Notes under the pieces: generated by a model | What the model was told of the DNA's origin: nothing | The model's input: the letters and a program-made list of their open reading frames with translations, nothing else | Database searches by the model: none | Position numbers and translations under genes: made by a program | Shown here: positions 62,699 through 64,000 of the stretch, piece by piece | How the letters are laid out: the number at the start of each line of letters is the position of its first letter | Position numbering within the stretch: the first letter of the stretch is position 1 | Assembly: GCA_964016105.1 (NCBI GenBank) | Contig: CAXHEX010000003.1 | Span: 1-64,000, forward strand | Reading direction: 5' to 3' | Length of the DNA: 64,000 bases | Source: Ketobacter sp964016105 | GTDB lineage: Bacteria > Pseudomonadota > Gammaproteobacteria > Pseudomonadales > Ketobacteraceae

Positions 62699-63739
62699 AT
62701 GTCCGATAAAAAACCTTCCTTGAGCTACAAAGACGCCGGAGTGGATATCAATGCGGGGGATCAGCTGGTCCAAAAAATAAAGGGAGCAGCCAAACGCACC
62801 TCTCGCCCCGAAGTGATGGGGGGGCTGGGCGGGTTTGGCGCACTGTGTGAACTACCCTCCAAATATAATCAACCGGTATTAGTATCTGGCACCGATGGGG
62901 TGGGCACCAAGTTACGCTTGGCCATGGATCTACAGAGCCATAGCACTGTGGGTGTTGATCTGGTGGCCATGTGCGTCAATGACTTGCTGGTTACCGGCGC
63001 CGAGCCGCTGTTTTTTTTGGATTACTATGCCACCGGTAAACTCAATGTGGACGTTGCTGCCAGTGTGGTGGAAGGCATAGGCCGGGGCTGTGAATTGGCC
63101 GGTTGCGCTTTGGTGGGTGGGGAAACTGCCGAAATGCCGGGAATGTACCAAGGCGAAGACTACGATTTGGCTGGATTCTGCGTTGGGGTGGTTGAAAAGC
63201 AGAAAATCATTTCTGGCCAAAGCGTGGCAACGGGGGATGTTCTAATCGGAGTAGCTTCTTCAGGGCCCCACTCTAACGGCTACTCATTGATCCGGAAAAT
63301 TCTGGAAGTATCCGGGGCGGACCTTAACGGAAAATTAGATGGCACCGCTTTAAGCCAAGCCCTGCTGGAGCCCACCCGCATCTACGTAAAACCTATCCTT
63401 TCCCTGCTTGAGCAGGTTGAAGTGAAAGCCATGGCCCATATCACGGGAGGCGGTTTGACGGAAAACCTGCCCCGGGTACTACCGAACAACAGCAAGGCGG
63501 TAATCGATACAAGCTCTTGGCAATGGCCTGAGGTTTTTAAGTGGTTGCAACAACAAGGTAATGTGGCCACTGATGAAATGTACCGAACCTTCAACTGTGG
63601 TGTGGGTATGGTTCTCTGCGTTAACAAAGCAGACAGCGCAAAAACCATAGAACACTTGCAACAACAGGGTGAACAACCTTGGATCATTGGCAGTATTGAA
63701 TCCAGCTCTAATGTGGAACCCAGCACTGAATTTTGCTAA
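62699..63739 (+). CDS. purM: Phosphoribosylformylglycinamidine cyclo-ligase PurM (AIR synthetase)
   Basis: PurM forms 5-aminoimidazole ribonucleotide from FGAM and ATP in purine synthesis. From the ATG at 62699 (MSDKKPSLSYKDAGVDI) it has 346 residues, the usual length. The family motifs LVSGTDGVGTKLRLA, VDLVAMCVNDLLVTGAEPLFFLDY and GGETAEMPGMY are intact. The longer frame to 62567 adds unconserved residues. purN begins immediately after its stop codon. Confidence 0.96.
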   Translation: MSDKKPSLSYKDAGVDINAGDQLVQKIKGAAKRTSRPEVMGGLGGFGALCELPSKYNQPVLVSGTDGVGTKLRLAMDLQSHSTVGVDLVAMCVNDLLVTGAEPLFFLDYYATGKLNVDVAASVVEGIGRGCELAGCALVGGETAEMPGMYQGEDYDLAGFCVGVVEKQKIISGQSVATGDVLIGVASSGPHSNGYSLIRKILEVSGADLNGKLDGTALSQALLEPTRIYVKPILSLLEQVEVKAMAHITGGGLTENLPRVLPNNSKAVIDTSSWQWPEVFKWLQQQGNVATDEMYRTFNCGVGMVLCVNKADSAKTIEHLQQQGEQPWIIGSIESSSNVEPSTEFC

Positions 63740-64000
63740 ATGAATATAGTTGTATTGATTTCAGGTAACGGCAGTAATTTCCAAGCCATCATCGACGCTG
63801 TAGAAACGGGCACGATAAACGCAACCATTACTGCCGTGGTAAGCAATCGTAGTGACGCCTTTGGCCTCCAGCGAGCAGCCAAGCACAATATTCCGCAAAT
63901 AATACTTGATCACACCGGCTATCCTGATCGAGAGCAATTTGACCTGGCCATGCAAAATGCCATCGATCAATGCGATCCAGATTTAGTGGTTTTGGCGGGT
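63740..64000 (+). CDS. purN: Phosphoribosylglycinamide formyltransferase PurN, 5' part
   Basis: The frame opens with ATG at 63740, directly after the purM stop, and runs to the window end (87 codons seen). It begins MNIVVLISGNGSNFQAIID, the phosphate-binding N-terminus of PurN, and continues ITAVVSNRSDAFGLQRAAKH and LDHTGYPDREQFD as in the family. PurN formylates GAR with 10-formyl-THF. The catalytic region and C-terminus lie beyond the window. Confidence 0.95.
   Translation, partial: MNIVVLISGNGSNFQAIIDAVETGTINATITAVVSNRSDAFGLQRAAKHNIPQIILDHTGYPDREQFDLAMQNAIDQCDPDLVVLAG

Noticed and set aside
1..64000. CRISPR array, intact insertion sequence or prophage
   Set aside because: No regularly spaced repeats, transposase, integrase or phage structural gene was found.

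Overview
The window is a chromosomal segment of a free-living, probably marine gammaproteobacterium. The order aspS-yebC-(insert)-ruvCAB-ybgC-tolQRAB-pal-cpoB-queE-queC-tRNA-Lys is typical of the Pseudomonadales/Oceanospirillales/Cellvibrionales side of the class, and the Tol-Pal envelope system, Hda and DUF2066-purMN neighbourhood agree. I cannot name the genus from sequence alone. Coding density is high. I see no CRISPR array, rRNA operon, prophage or intact insertion sequence.

Layout. 1-8951 is a conserved block read on the minus strand: a tRNA-Lys cut by the window edge, queuosine precursor genes queC and queE, the Tol-Pal operon, ybgC and ruvCAB. 9051-17146 is an accessory stretch of about 8 kb lying between ruvC and yebC, which are neighbours in most relatives. 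It holds a 57-codon membrane protein with its own terminator, a large membrane protein of GT-C type, a secreted PQQ-like beta-propeller protein, a decayed carboxylesterase start, a MetX-like hydrolase, an outer-membrane protein and an AraC-type regulator. 17279-20179 is yebC, aspS and an FmdB-type zinc ribbon gene.

20392-32980 mixes signalling and housekeeping: an Hpt/HD-GYP protein, an HU-like protein with a histone-H1-like tail, proS, a lytic transglycosylase, a three-gene response regulator/CheC/diguanylate cyclase operon, class I fumarase, an unrecognised 516-residue protein, a YihY-type membrane protein, and arsC-wrbA-DUF2069. A 195-bp inverted-repeat element follows.

33209-53184 is the main metabolic island. 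It carries glycogen synthesis (glgA, glgB, glgC), breakdown and remodelling (glgP, malQ, a GH57 enzyme), entry to glycolysis (pgi, glk, a PfkB-family kinase), and directly downstream of glk a complete cytosolic NAD-linked [NiFe]-hydrogenase, hoxFUYH with its protease hoxW. The layout suggests that stored glucan is broken down under oxygen limitation and excess NADH is vented as hydrogen, or that hydrogen supplies NADH; the direction is inference. hyp maturation genes are not in the window.

53209-64000 has DUF3422, a GAF-EAL protein, a PcfJ-family protein with a tiny Cys-pair ORF divergent from it, a large GGDEF-EAL protein, hda, DUF2066, and purM-purN, with purN cut by the window end. Four proteins with recognisable cyclic-di-GMP domains are encoded in the window (HD-GYP, GGDEF, EAL and GGDEF-EAL types). 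The most unusual items are the hydrogenase/glycogen linkage, the His/Asp-rich insertion in HoxW, the altered substrate loops of Pgi, the TonB-like spacer of TolA, and the accessory insert splitting yebC from ruvCAB.
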